64,000 bases of DNA, taken from NCBI GenBank assembly GCA_014904845.1, contig MU119211.1, positions 292,156 to 356,155 of the forward strand, in the 5' to 3' direction. The notes below the pieces were generated by a model that worked only from the letters and a program-made list of their open reading frames with translations, was not told where the DNA came from and did no database searches. How positions within the stretch are numbered: position 1 is the first letter of the stretch; each line of letters begins with the position of its first letter. Both the position numbers and the translations under genes were made by a program. Positions 22,091 to 34,356 of this stretch are shown here, one piece after another. The stretch is from Acephala macrosclerotiorum. Lineage: Eukaryota > Ascomycota > Leotiomycetes > Helotiales > Mollisiaceae.

Positions 22091-22583
22091 GGCGCTCGAT
22101 CTCTTCAAGCCTCGTCCCAGATAAGACTTAAGCCAAATCGGACAATTTCAGCTGTTGAGGGTGTGTACCAATGACGGACATTTGTGCTAAACCACAGCCA
22201 GTTGAGTCCCTTCCATACGGAACTTCTTTCCCGGCAAGCATCAACTCAAAATTCCGCTCCTGTAGGGGAGAACCCCGGAACAGACAAATACATACATTAC
22301 AAAACACGAGTGAATTTGCCACTCAGCACCAGCGCGATGAGATCAGGCTGAGAACTACAAGCAAACTTACTTTGCGGCGGGTGAGCGCCACGTAATCTCT
22401 GAATATTCAACGAGAACACTTTCCATAGAATAATACAACTGATGAACTTTACCTACATACTGTACATCACTAATCTTAGTGAACTACTAATGCCTCGAAC
22501 AAGTGATCTCAACCCCAGCAATGAAATTTATACATCACCTAATACCAAATTGCCCCATTACCTTCCAAATACGCCACAACGAC
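22091..22583. other. Intergenic, 493 bp
   Basis: Convergent spacer between gene C and the dead carboxypeptidase. Nothing supportable seen. Confidence 0.5.
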
Positions 22584-24125
22584 TCAGTTCACCACGACCG
22601 CCGTCTCATTCTGTAGTCTCGCAAGTTGATCTGTCTTGCACGTCATAGTTGGCATATACATATAGCAGATCTTCGGCGGGTCAATGGGTATCGTATTCTT
22701 GATTTGAAAGCTGGATGAAGGTCCTATCGTTGAGTAGTGGTCGGATTCAGTGATAGAGATACCGCTGGTGGCGATGTCTTTGTGCAGCATTGCTCGAGTG
22801 AAGATTCGGTAGGTGGTTTCTGATTGGTTGGAGGAGACTTGATGAGTAGCGTCGAAGACTCGTGAGAAAAATAGGTTGCCGTGTTGACGGACCACCCCGC
22901 CGTTGTAGGTAGTGTTCGTGGAGATGTGGGCGTAGCCTGCTTGTCGGGATTCGGCTGACGATGTTGAATTGATGGCGAGACTTGTCCTTTCGCCACTTAT
23001 CCCTGCATATTTTGAGCTAAATACATGGAATTGCGGGGAGGATCGACTTACAGTTGCAGACGTAGTCTCGGTCTCCATACACAAGAGTGACTTGCACCCC
23101 GCGGTCGAGGAGACTCCCAAGAGTTTCAAGAAAACCCCCTCGAACAATATCCCCGGTCGCCATCACATCTAGACGAAGTCAGTAAACCTACACCTGACCT
23201 AACCTCCTCCTCGTACGAGAAACAAGGATCCACGAATGCGGGGTCTTCAAGCCTCCCCCCTGCCATGATCCTTCATCTCTCGGCTCGAAGCCAGAAGAGG
23301 GAAGCCACCTTAACACATCTCCTATACCCAATAAAACCACAACTATCACTCCTCTTATCTTCACGTAAGATTAAATCGTACATGATATGATATCGCGATA
23401 TGCAACAGAAATAACAGCTTGGATTAATGATTGGAAAAGAAAGGTGGAGGAAGTACCGTTGTAGACGACCATATTTTGGAAGGTGACGTTGAGGGGAACG
23501 CCGAGTGCGGATTGGGCCCAGGCCTGGTTGAGATATCCGAGCTCGTATTTGGTGGGTGTAGGGTCTGGGGCCGTGTGACCGATGTCGAATGCGTCGTGCT
23601 GATTGGCGTTAATTAGATTTTGTGTAACGTGAGGATGACTTACGCCGGAAAGAAGGTAGAGATGTATTCGACGTAGGGAGCGCAGTATCCGTATGCCTCG
23701 GCGCATAGAGTGTTGACGCTGGTGGTGTTTCCAAAGTTGTATGGATCGTAGATAGCAGCTTGACCTTGACATTCTTGAATAAGAGCTTCGCAGGTCGTAA
23801 CATTGGCCTTGGCAGACAGATATTCGGCTTCATTGATGGCCTCAAATCCGTAGGTGTTGTTGTATGCCATATCTGGATAAGAGCCTGCCAAGATAGTGTC
23901 CATCGATGATGCTAATTGTATCGACCTTGATTGGGAAAGCACCCTCAAAAGTACCAGCAGTGATGCGGTCATTCTGATCTTCGATGAATTCAGCAAGACC
24001 GGTGACCCAGTGACCTGCACGGAGAGGCCCGTAAGGTCTACGATCATAAATTGTGACATGACTGAGAAAACATGATCAATCGTGCCTGTGTCCCGTGGTT
24101 GTCTTTGTAGCATTGCCATGCCCAT
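22584..24125 (-). pseudogene. Serine carboxypeptidase (S10) pseudogene
   Basis: The C-terminal half is well kept. The catalytic Asp lies in [12 protein letters not shown] (intron inside the NW codon) and the catalytic His in ARVFDATHQV-like sequence (FSRVFDATHQVSSNQ). YPDMAYNNTYGFEA, CAPYVEYISTFFPA and [11 protein letters not shown] also match S10 blocks. The 5' part is broken. The region that should hold the nucleophile (ESYGGH) reads GPLRAGHWVTGLAEF. A +1 shift separates VDTISIIDG from ILAGSYPDM, and the splice after FFPA does not keep frame with HDAFDIG. The N-terminal third (with the NGGPG oxyanion block) is absent because the next gene ends at 24184. It is therefore truncated and inactive. 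Living members are secreted or vacuolar peptidases. Confidence 0.7.
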
Positions 24126-24183
24126 ATCCTGACATAAGTTGAATGAATCCGAGCATATTTAGTACTCGTGGACTAGAATGTAT

Positions 24184-25098
24184 CTATTTCAATATTAGTC
24201 TGATCTCGGTACATTTCGGCAGCCTTTTCTGATTCCGGAGCGATGCATTGTCAGAGCTCCTGCTCCATCCTCCACCAAATAACTGCACATTAGTTATTCC
24301 AAAGGCTCGTGCTAACTCCCACTGCCTGTCAAAACAGGGTGTCCCCACACTATAGACACGAAATCCCGGTACAATCGAATTGGGACTTTTTGCATCGCTT
24401 TCTACCAAAGCTACAGATACTCTTTCGAGGCGCTGCCGCAATTCAAAGTTGTCGGTGATGACAGTTCCATAGACTCTCCTCTTGTTCGCTAATTCATGCT
24501 CTAGAGATGGGACCACGAGGAAAAGCTCTTCTATACCGGCAAATAAATGTAGCTCGGGCATTGAAGCGAATTCAGGCACAGACAACATGGAATAGATTTG
24601 TCGAGTCCAGTATGAGCTGTCGAGAGCGAGGAACCGGATCTTTTCTGTGATCGTAGATGACTTGATGAATGAGATGACTGGTTCAATTTCGTGTTGGTTC
24701 ATGGCGTATGGCAAGTCGTATGTCGTCGTACAGTAGAGGAAGTCGACTGCCGGATTAAAATAAACGGGATGCGTCGAATCGGTAAGCAAAGAAGGATAAA
24801 GTCCTCGTGCGATTTGCCGCGAAAGCCGACATGTTATTATTAGAGGCGGTATAGCGAAATTATAGGAGTACGAGTTCGTAGCCATGTTGTAGATGGTCTT
24901 GATAACACGAGGCGTAACTTGATGCCTTTCTAATGCGTGTGCCCAGATTTTTGCTTGTAGCTCTAGGGGTAATTTGGGGAATAGTGCGAATGATTCGAGA
25001 CCGCTAGGTATGGTGATCGTAACCGGCGCTTGAAGCGGAGGTGCTTCTTCTGCCGCCGGGGCGCGTGCTGCCCCAAATGCTGACTGACCATTGCCCAT
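24184..25098 (-). CDS. 2EXR-domain protein, intact, with N-myristoylation-type start, 304 aa
   Basis: Single exon. The 2EXR core FALFPKLPLELQAKIWAHAL is at ~37-56, followed by CRLSRQIARGLYPSL (the CRESR-like block), PVYFNPAVDFLYC, and IRFLALDSSYW...LFAGIEELFLVV, which are the usual later blocks. The family is abundant in plant-associated ascomycetes and has no defined activity. I start at 25098 because MGNGQSAFG fits the N-myristoylation rule (Gly2, Ser6). The same frame is open to an ATG at 25233, where a hydrophobic stretch (IFAVPPFFLILF) could be a signal anchor. Unlike the three relatives at 1.7-8.5 kb, this copy shows no lesions. Confidence 0.8.
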   Translation of the reverse strand: MGNGQSAFGAARAPAAEEAPPLQAPVTITIPSGLESFALFPKLPLELQAKIWAHALERHQVTPRVIKTIYNMATNSYSYNFAIPPLIITCRLSRQIARGLYPSLLTDSTHPVYFNPAVDFLYCTTTYDLPYAMNQHEIEPVISFIKSSTITEKIRFLALDSSYWTRQIYSMLSVPEFASMPELHLFAGIEELFLVVPSLEHELANKRRVYGTVITDNFELRQRLERVSVALVESDAKSPNSIVPGFRVYSVGTPCFDRQWELARAFGITNVQLFGGGWSRSSDNASLRNQKRLPKCTEIRLILK

Positions 25099-25958
25099 AG
25101 TGGTGTGTAGACAGTTCTGATTTTGGAGAAGGATTTTCAAATGATTACTTGTAGATGTGAAAAGAATAAGGAAAAAGGGAGGAACGGCGAAGATGTTGGT
25201 CAGCATCGGACGATTGAAGTCCTCGTGCAACATGTTGGATTTATGCGCCGCAAGGATGCTTGTTGGTGCTAGGCTGAATGTAGGCTATACAGCCTGTAAC
25301 ACATGACAAGAGAGTATACTGAATTGACTATTAAAATGACTAATTAACTAGGCTTTACAATGGACAAATATATTATATATTAATATATTTTTTTGTAAAA
25401 AAAAAAAAAAAAATTTATTAATTAAATCGAATTAAAACTAATTTTTAATTATGTTTATAGTTTAAAAATTAAAATATTTAAAAAAAAAATATTTAATTTT
25501 TTTCATATATATTCCTTTTTATCGCTACTCCCCCACCCCCCTTATTTCATTTTCTCACCACTCCCAACTGTTTTATCCGAGACCGAGGAAGTCAAACCAA
25601 GCCGGGCAAGTTCGTGGCGCTTCCATTTTACCTGTGATAATATCTTCGCCGGCCGGGACCGATTCAATCGTATGAAGAACGCCAGATATATAACGGAATG
25701 CTCCAGCAAGGAGAATTAAAGAGCACCTAACAGAGTAAATGAAGTCAACGAAATCAATAAGAATGACCCATGTATTGACGAATTTGTGAAGTGGGGCTTC
25801 TGAGATTCCAATAATGAACCGGGGTGTATTCCTTCCATCACAGTCACTCGACCTAGAATATAACAATGCTTCATCATTCATGCGAAAGACATCACCGAGA
25901 AACACTCATGATAGCTCATTCTTGCGTAAGTGTTGGCATTGTTGGCAGTATGCGAACT
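25099..25958. other. Intergenic with very AT-rich core
   Basis: 860 bp. Nothing supportable except the AT-rich tract listed next and an unassigned minus-strand ORF at 25573-25905 (110 codons, partly hydrophobic) that I cannot match to any family. Confidence 0.4.
25360..25520. repeat. AT-rich low-complexity tract with poly-A runs
   Basis: Nearly pure A/T for ~160 bp, including an A17 run near 25397-25414 and A9-A10 runs near 25481-25490. May be an old repeat drained of G and C; no terminal repeats were found. Confidence 0.7.
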
Positions 25959-27036
25959 TCACTCGGGCAGAGCAACCCGGCCAACTTTCAATTTACTCCA
26001 ATCCTTCTCGAAGCCTTGTTCGATGTCAGGAATTGGACCCATAGGAGTAATAGCCTTCGGGTTGATATCTCCATGACTCTTGGTGTACTGCCACGAATGT
26101 CAACCAATGCAATGTCGAATTGAAATGAACTTACATTTTCTTTGATATGGCGAAAGTCCGTTGTCTCCTTAAAACCTGGCATATTCCAATATAAGTTCTT
26201 CATCCACTCATTCAAGAACGGATAGTCATGCCGAATGGTTCCAAGATTGCACTTGAAGTGCTGGACATAGACAGTATCGAATCTGATGAGTGTCGGATAA
26301 AGCCTGATGTCAAGTTCGGTCAATTCGGAGCCCAACACGTATGGTCCGCTGTTCTTCGAGAGTAGCTCTTCCAGGCGGTTCAATGCTCTGAATACCGGCA
26401 CGACATTCTTGTCATACGTTGCCTGGTCTGGAGCAAAGCCAGCTTTGTACACTCCTGTGTTCAGATCTGCTTGCATCCATTGACCAATCTCATCGATTTC
26501 CTTCCGCAATTTCTCGGGGTAGAAATCGAGTTTTGCATGTTCCTCTAGTAATATCGGGTTCCATCCAGTATTCCAATTCCGCAAAATCTCCAAGCTTTCG
26601 TTGTTAACTAGTTGATTTGTCTGCTTGTCCCAGACTACTGGAACACTGTATCTCCCTTCGTAGTCTTTCTTCTCCTTGAAATATACCTCGTGCAGGTACT
26701 TGCTTCCAAATAGATGATCTGGAGTCGCACCTTCGTATGGATCATCTACCGTAGGGAACTTCCATCCAGGCCAACCTTTGTCATCGCCTTTCGGGTATGG
26801 TTTCACAATGGAGAGGTCGACGAAGTCTGTAAGACCTTTCAAATGTCGAATGAGGTTTGCTCGATGTGCGAAGGGACAAAACAGACCTGGCATGCAAGTT
26901 AGCGGGCATCAAGAGTATCTGGAAAGTTTCGCAGACCGATGTAGAGGTGATACCTCCCTTTCTCTGGTGGAAATTGTCCGTCGGGCTCGATCAGGCCATG
27001 CCACGCTCCATCCTTGAATGTTGATTCCGCAGCCAT
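25959..27036 (-). CDS. Glutathione transferase, omega/xi type (Ecm4/Gto-like), 326 aa
   Basis: Three exons: 27036-26937, 26886-26135, 26087-25959; introns of 50 and 47 nt. The first intron (GTCTGC donor, GCTAAC branch) joins RYHLYIG to LFCPFAHR. Family members reduce glutathionyl-hydroquinones and act as thiol transferases. The catalytic Cys is Cys37 in CPFAHR; most relatives have CPWAHR, so Phe for Trp is a small change. FPPEKGRYHLY precedes it, and PVVWDKQTNQLVNNESLEIL (glutathione-binding ES pair), LTELDIRLYPTLIRFD and a YTKSH-x3-NP ending follow, all as in the Ecm4 group. Cytosolic by the absence of any leader. The C-terminal exon is longer than usual by ~20 residues. Confidence 0.92.
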
Positions 27037-27948
27037 GGTGAAGTGTCTCCAGATCTAGTTGATCCCATTCAAGACTTGAAGAGAGTGCTTCGGGGTCGAG
27101 GGCATGGACAGAAGTGGTGCATTGGCCCTCATTCCCCCACCCCCTCTCACCTTTGTCAGCTTCACATGATGGCGTCAGAAGTGAGCCTTGTGTACGAGGC
27201 TGGACCAGGCTCAATTAGGAAAGGGTTTTCCGAAGCAGCGGAGAAGGAATCCTTGGCGATTTCATTGGTTCACTATCCAAGTCCACCTTGAAATCCAATG
27301 TTTGTCCTCTTTTGTGTTCCTGCGTCTACAACATCCAACTTTATGAAATACAAAGGCAGCTTGCTCTGTCTGCTGATCTAGAGCAGGGCAATGCTCTGTC
27401 AAGTAACCCTCGAGATGCAGCTGCTCTAGTGAGTTCTGTCTCCGGAAAACATCGGTAACGGCTCGGTCCTCCAACAAATCTCTTCTCACTCTTCTATCCT
27501 CGCTTTCTTCAGACAGCCGCTTAGAAAAGTGGCCGAAAATTATCTATCCAGGCACAGCAGGGGCATGTGAAGAAGAACTGGCAGGTCGCAAGCACCCCTC
27601 TAAATTATTTATGCTCTAAATATAAATCAGGGTTCACTGGTACTTGCAGGAGCAGTGAACGAAAACAGGCGCCCACATCTACCGAAGATACCGATTAGGT
27701 CTGATGCGAGCGTGTTTAGCGCCTAATTAGTGCAGTTGTGGCGCCTCGACGATTGCTTCCGACGATTGGGGTGCCAGGGTTGAGCGGGTACTGCGGCGCA
27801 GCCTCACACCGTCCCACCTCTTAGTAGCAGGACCCCGAAAACTATAAGCAGTGAGCACCTGCAGTTCTAGGAAGCTGAGACCTCAAGTTTGTTTCATCTT
27901 ATCTTTGGCAATCAAGATTGATTTTATGAAACATTCGTGGCGTTCAGA
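27037..27948. other. Divergent intergenic, 912 bp
   Basis: Promoter side of the glutathione transferase. No gene seen; the right part (27600-27930) has a higher GC stretch (27720-27840) without an ORF. Confidence 0.5.
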
Positions 27949-28686
27949 ATGAGCAAATCACAGGCATCAAGTGACAGAAAGACCATTGCAGCCACCCTGG
28001 ACGAGTTATCAAAATACTTCGGGTACTTTTTTTGCAGTTGAGGATACTGTTCGGGGCATCTTGAATGGGAGCAATCCACTGCCACAGAATGTCGTTTTGA
28101 ATAGGGAAACAGTGATTGGGGCAGAGAATTTCTTAGAGAAGAATCGCCGAGCGAGATCAGAGGCCTTCAACAAGCTAGGGACAGCACTTACGCTCTGCAA
28201 GCAACGCTAACATGAAAACAGCACAACTCGGAGAAGCACAACTTATCTCCATCAGCAACTCGAGAAAAAGGCGGTCGGCTCCGCCCCATTCAACAAGCAA
28301 GCCAGTATCATATCAGCGATGCGAAACGATTGCGAAAGGCGGCAGAAGGAGGCAACTACAAGAGCAGACAGGAAATCCTTCACTTTGGCTCAAGTTGGGA
28401 GTTATCGCATCATCCAGAATAGTTGTATGCCTCCTAACATCCCCTGCAGAATGACTTCATATCCCACATGAAACTGGTAGTCACGATGGTCAAGACCGCT
28501 AGACCGACACTGAAACAAGCCTACGATGCGCTCAACGCCTGCTCACACGAAATCGCGGAGATGAGGAAGGATGAGGAAGGATTATCAATTACGAGCGGTG
28601 CAAGCGAAAGCAGAAATTTGGAGCCAAGTTCGGGGTTGGACAGATATCATATTCCTACAACGAAGGCGAGCCCATGGGGATGTTAG
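27949..28686 (+). pseudogene. Unknown helical gene, broken by +1 shift and TAA
   Basis: From ATG 27949 the frame gives MSKSQASSDRKTIAATLDEL and runs into a T7 run at 28027-28033. Dropping one T leads on to FFAVEDTVRGILNGSNPL and ENFLEKNRRARSEAFNKLG. A TAA at 28208-28210 then interrupts, but the same frame continues for ~70 codons (YLHQQLEKKAVGSAPFNK, CERRQKEATTRADRK). A further helical segment (VTMVKTARPTLKQAYDALN) follows in another frame after an intron-like GTTGTA...CTAAC...GCAG of only ~28 nt. Protein-like sequence across all lesions points to a recently dead gene. No family recognised. Confidence 0.5.
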
Positions 28687-30198
28687 GATACTAAGCACAC
28701 TTGGTGACTACAGAAATAGGTGGCAGATGACTTCGATTCATGCAATAGCTCGGAATATGGCGAAATCAATTATGCTGAGCTCAACATGACCAGCGCATAG
28801 ACGATACGGGTCTAGAAATATATACAGCGGCATACAATACGGAGTAACGACTTTCATTCCTCGAAGACGGCGAGCATTGCTAGATTTGGCGGGTTCTGGA
28901 AATTTGTGATTTAGATACCATTTGCTACTTTTCAATGATAATACTTCAACCATCACTTTACCATGAACTCCTCTTTATTAAAAATAGTAATTGTATTCCA
29001 CTTTTATTTTATTTTTTGTTTTCTACTCTATTGTGAATTTGTAATCTAGGAACACATGCAGCACGCTAAGAGCAACCACTACAGAAACGTACCCATTTAT
29101 ACCGTCTCCGTGCATATGCACTTGCTAAAATAATATTCCTCGTACTCTAATTAATTCAAAACAAAGTAGGTAATACGCACCCCTACGTTAGTACTATATT
29201 AATTCAAGGTACGTATCTTAACTGCTGATTAAAATACGTATCTCCGATTAATTAATCCGTCGTGGTTGCTCGCGCTAAGCCCCAGCCCATCCTTCCCGTC
29301 GTGCCGCACCCCCACACACACCATCTCCCTCGGCGAATATTTTTATTCGCCCATCTGCAAAGAACCCACCGAACGTCGAGAGAAGACAATCTGGAATGCC
29401 GGGAACCAATATAATCGTGCAGCCTGCAGCCACCTTTTCGTTGTCGTGCAGCGAGGGGCCACCAATCGTTTTGGGGGTGCTGCGCCACGGGACGAGAATA
29501 TCCGAATCGAGACCCGAGGGCAAAAACAATGAGTAGGCAATAGGAAATGGAATCAATGCTAGTTGCTTTTTTTTCTGGGCGCTCGTTGAGAATGTCCCGC
29601 AGGGGAAGAGAGATTGTGGGCGGACGGGTTGTTGAAGCAGGCTGGAGCGGTAACAATCTACTCGATCAAGTTCTCACTGTAGCGCGCTGTCTCCTGCGGG
29701 CCCTTGGAAGTATTTCAGCAATCTCAAAGAGAGCGACTTAGGTATATATGCTCAATATTTCTCCCGCCAAGTCATTCTGTTCTGCCATTTGAATAAGCCA
29801 TTCAAATAGACTGTTTTACTGAACTTCTATCACTTTTACGAGCCATAACATGCATTATCCTGTAAATTTGTCTTGCGCAAGATAGTCGCTGAGTGTGAGT
29901 TCGACATCTGAGCCTCTTTTCGAAGCGAATACGAATACGAGATGTAGCAGCAGTCCGTAACAGTCGAGAATTTGTGTATGCAAGGAGACTGCAGCGGATA
30001 AACAAGACTCTTGGCAATCTTGGTGAAGAGAATTGCGATGGTTTGTAGCTTTGAGAGTGACCCGTAATCAGTTTCGCATGAAGGTGTCTTGCATGTATAA
30101 ACATAGAGGGTATATCAAGCTTCGTAATCGTGTACTCATCCCACCCCATCGCTAGCACGCTAAAATCAAACATCCAACTCTTTAAGTCTAGTATATTC
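28687..30198. other. Intergenic, 1.5 kb
   Basis: The left part (28960-29250) is AT-rich, with short TACGTATCT repeats near 29205-29240. The right part has overlapping ORFs on both strands (29252-29741), none with a recognisable family. Confidence 0.4.
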
Positions 30199-32337
30199 TC
30201 AGGAACTCTGCTCCTCGTCTCCCGAAGCATTCTTTGCATCATACCTAAAGCCCTGTTCCGTCTCGAGCTCCCTCTCCAGACTGATCTCCTTGATCCAGAG
30301 GACACTAGCAATGAACATCAACCCTGCAAAGGCACACATTACAATCCAAATAATTCTCAGACTATCCACATATGCCTTGACTACCACTTCTCTCATGACG
30401 CCTTCCTCCCCTTCTCTACTCCAAGCCTTCACGACTTGGACCAAGGAGCTAGAATCGCGGGACCACTCCTCTGCAAATGAGGAGTAGGCGGTGTTGAGTA
30501 TCTTTCTCTTGAACGTGTTCTGGAAAATGACACCCGAGATCGCCACGCCGAATGTCTGTCCAAACGCTCGAAAGAAAGAGTACATTGCACCAGCAAAGGG
30601 GAGATCGGCATTCGAGGCTGAAGCTTGGGCGGCGAAACCTTGAGCTGAGAAAAGCATGCCGGTTCCAGTACCTGCGACGAGGGAGAGGAAGATCCAGGAG
30701 GGTACGTTCGTCGATTGTTGGAGGTAAATAAGGAGACCCATGCCGAAGGTCGTAAGGAACCAGCCTACCCACTGAGAAAGTTAGCATGTTGGAGTAGGAG
30801 GAAGCAGGAGAACTCACAATGGACGGCCGGTATCGTCCTGTCTTGGCAATGATGAGTCCGACGACAACAGCTGCTGGTGCAACTGTAAATGTGAATGGGA
30901 AGATAGCAATTCCCGAATAGACGGGGGTGTAGTCCTTTGCTACTTCAAAGTACAGTGGCATGTAGTAGAGTAGACTCCAGACTAAAATACCGTGTATCAA
31001 GGTCCCTGCATATGCTGTGATGGCGGTTGGTGAGTTGAAAAGGCTGCGACGAATGAGTGGCTCGGACGAGATATATGTCGAATACAGGACGAAACCGACG
31101 ATACCAAAAAAGCCCAGGATCAGTGGTGCAAGAACTCGCCACGAAGACCAGTCATACATCACACCTCCCTGATGGAGTCAGTAAGGCTCCTTTGTATGAA
31201 GATGCAGTGGCATACCCAAGTGAGGGGAATCAGGACGCTTGTCGTAGCCGCAATGAAGATAAAAGACCCAAAGAAGTCGAAGGTCTTCAGCCTATCCCAA
31301 ACAGATCCATCTCGTTTTTGCAATCGCAAGCAGAAGGGGATGCTAGTGGCAGCAATCACACAGAAGGGGATGTTAATCCAAAATATCCACCTCCACGTCG
31401 TCTTCTCTGCGAAAGTCCCTCCGATTACAGGTCCCAAAACCGACCCAATTGCCCACTGTAAGCTGATGACTGACATCCACTTCCCTCGCTCTCTTAGAGT
31501 GACAAGGTCGGCAAGAATGACATAGGTCAGCCCTACAAGTCCTCCCCCTCCAACACCTTGTATACTCCTTCCCACCAGCAGCTCTCCGATATTGTTAGCA
31601 ACAGACGCGACAATAGTCCCAACGAAGAATAGGAATAATGCAGTAAGTATCACTGACTTTCGCCCGATGATATGTGAGAACGAGGCCCAGGTTGGTCTTA
31701 GATAGATCAGTATGGGGTCTAAAGTATGATTTGGGAGTCGAAGAGCTGAGGAGCCGAGTTCGCATTACTCGCGAGGAGCTCGGCTCTGAATATCTCCTCA
31801 ATTAAAGGGGAGAATTTCACGTACTGAAATACTGTTGAGCAGAGCAGGAATGAGGTGCCGCACCAGAAGGCTTGTATCGCTGTTGTCCCTTTCAAGCTCG
31901 TAGCAATAGTCTCAATTTCATTAGCAGGTCTCGAGAATAAAGGAGGGATTCCGTACCGGCAATGCAACGGCCAGAATGGTTGCGTCGATAGCACAAATCA
32001 AATTGAGGATTGCAAGACATGCAAACGTGCCATAAAATCGCCAGCCTCGGTTCACTTTGACTTCAAGTTCCTTCTCGATTTTCAACCTCTTAGTGATATC
32101 CAGTGAGAGCTCCGAGTCACTAGTGCTTTGGATTCGATCGTAGACTGGTACCGGCTTTCTGGGTATTGACACTTTTCGAGGTGCTTGTGGCGGCGGGTAT
32201 GGCGTTTTGTACTTGGACCGCGCATGCTGACCCTCCTCACTCGAACCAATGTCGAAATTGGTAGAAATTATAACCTCTCTATCGAGTGGGGAGAATAGAT
32301 CCTCGGTGGAGGAGCTGTAGTTCCTAGCAGAATACAT
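30199..32337 (-). CDS. MFS drug:H+ antiporter, DHA2-type with 14 TM segments, 623 aa
   Basis: Five exons: 32337-31957, 31910-31825, 31696-31216, 31168-30818, 30771-30199; introns of 46, 128, 47 and 46 nt, all GT-AG and in phase. The N-terminus is a ~105-residue cytosolic Ser/Pro/Arg-rich tail. TM1 ends in IDATILAVALP, the DHA2 motif D1 site. FWCGTSFLLCSTVFQPTWAS and HIIGRKSVIL (motif A) follow, then SIQGVGGGGLVGLTYVILAD with RERGKW, and AIGSVLGPVIGGTF (motif C of antiporters). WRWIFWINIPFC is also typical. It sits in the plasma membrane or vacuole and exports small molecules; the substrate cannot be told. No biosynthetic cluster adjoins it. The long second intron (128 nt) has no coding content. 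Confidence 0.93.
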
Positions 32338-34356
32338 GATGAATGAAGCTTCAACAAAATAGTCATCCCAAGCTGAAATCCAATCGAGGCCTCAGCCATA
32401 TATCAAGGCGCATGCTGAGGTGTGACGAGTGCTGGGATTCTATTATAGGGGCTAATGCGGAAACCACTTTTGGGGACCCCAAGTCCACAATTGGAGCTGC
32501 TTGAGAAGTTCGTCCTTGATGCACAGTACCTAGGTACTGCTGCATGTCCGCTAGCGAAGGGAACATCCGTCCAGTTGACCCGCCACACGGTTGCTTCAAC
32601 ATGCAATCTGATCTAGTAAGACGGTACGGCACGAGACTAATTCCAGAAGTAAGCAACGAACCACTACCCTAGACTATGCAGTTGGTACCAGGCCTCGCCT
32701 TAAGCGGTTCCATTCAGTTGCCAAAAATTGGCATCAGCCGCACTTTCTTGCATATCTAAGCCACGACACTTCGGTGACATAGAATCTTCCAACGTTTCTA
32801 CCCTACTAGATTCGATTGATCGGCCGTTTCCTCGTCCTCATTATGGCGCGATGAAGTTGCGTGCCAGGCAATGACGGGAAACCAAGGATCCAGAAACGGC
32901 ATCTGCAGATCTCGAGATGTGCAACCTCGATGATCGAGACTGCTACGGACTTCTAAAGATATTTATGTCGATTCTTGTCGCGATACCGCTGCATTCGATC
33001 AATAGGCTCGGATGAGAAGCTGGGATAGAAGTAAAAATTCGCTCACCGACTTCATCGTTCAACGGGTTGCGCAGCAAACGACCTGGCGGCCTCATCGTCG
33101 TAATCCCAGCCTCTCACATCTTCAAGCCATGGCGATGGACATCAACATGGGGCTCTAACCTTTCGGCTTGTGGGGACGCCAATCAGACAGCAGGTGGGCG
33201 TGTTGTGTTGGAGGACGGGTCATGATGATGATTCGTGGTGGGCTGGCGAATGTCGTGATGTTTGGAAGAAAGCCTACGGTGGCATCTGTGGCATCTTCAG
33301 CATGTCACGGAACGCCATGGCCCGCTAAACCCTACCATACAATACTCAGCCCTGAAATCTCTCCCCAAAATGATCCTCAAGATAACAACGCGTACATCGT
33401 GGGCTTTTTGGAATACTTTGCTTACCTAATCTAGGCTCTCCAGCCCTGGTGGGCCTTTCATCCCATGTCAATGAAGTTATTGATATGTGCGTGAAAGCTT
33501 ACCTCCGCCATAAACGGCGAGTTCGACGGTTCGATGCTGTATTGACTTTCTCGACGTTTGTCTACGAGGGAAGGAGAAGAGCTCAATTCTGCTCAGACCT
33601 GACGAAGCTTGTATCCTTTCTCGCAAGATGCTTCCTAAGCTACCACTTCATCTTTGGGGAAATCGATACCTGTCACGTGATAGAAACATGTACAGTGGCT
33701 TGAAAACTGGCTGTTAAGAGTGGCCCGTCTTTAGTTGCAACTCAATCCGTTTGGGAGAGCTTAAGTTTATACGTTCCTTCAGATTCTGAAGTTCCCTACC
33801 AAATATACTTATCATTTTCGACGCCCGGCTGACCCCGTGACCCTCTCACTCAATCTCGGAAATTCTGCTGCGGTCTTTGTCATCTATGAGATACTCTTGC
33901 CTCCACCTGCGGATACTCAGATCTGGGCCTCGAAGGCTTCGTCTCAATTCTCTTATCTCTCACTTTCTATATATTAATTTTGGATTACTGGCATGGTGAA
34001 GGATGATTTGCTCGCTTATTCAGCGGGAGAACATGCGTGTACTCTGCAGAGATCTCCTACAATAGATGGAACACATGGGTCGCTGACTTTCGTATAAACG
34101 TCTATACGATCCTCAAAAAAGAAAATCAGTTACAATGTACGATTTCGTTGCCAATCAAGAAGCCATTTGCTGCAGCAAACGTCACACAAGATCCTATCAG
34201 GTGCTTGCATTCACAGCCACCACCATCGAAAATCTCCAAACCGTCTCGGGAACCTGCAGATCCGGATAATATTACAGATCCAACACTTAGATTATAGCAA
34301 ACATGTTTCTATGTATATCCCATCACATCAGAGAACAACACGCTGCTCTCGGAATC
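32338..34356. other. Intergenic, 2.0 kb
   Basis: Between the MFS start and the GH92 stop. Short ORFs only, none with protein features I can support. An AT-rich patch lies at ~33960-34100. Confidence 0.5.

Noticed and set aside
25573..25905. 110-codon minus-strand ORF
   Set aside because: No family, no intron or promoter support; noted in the intergenic entry only.
29252..29741. Overlapping ORFs on both strands (up to 134 codons)
   Set aside because: GC-richer patch gives open frames on both strands; none shows a family or a plausible exon structure.
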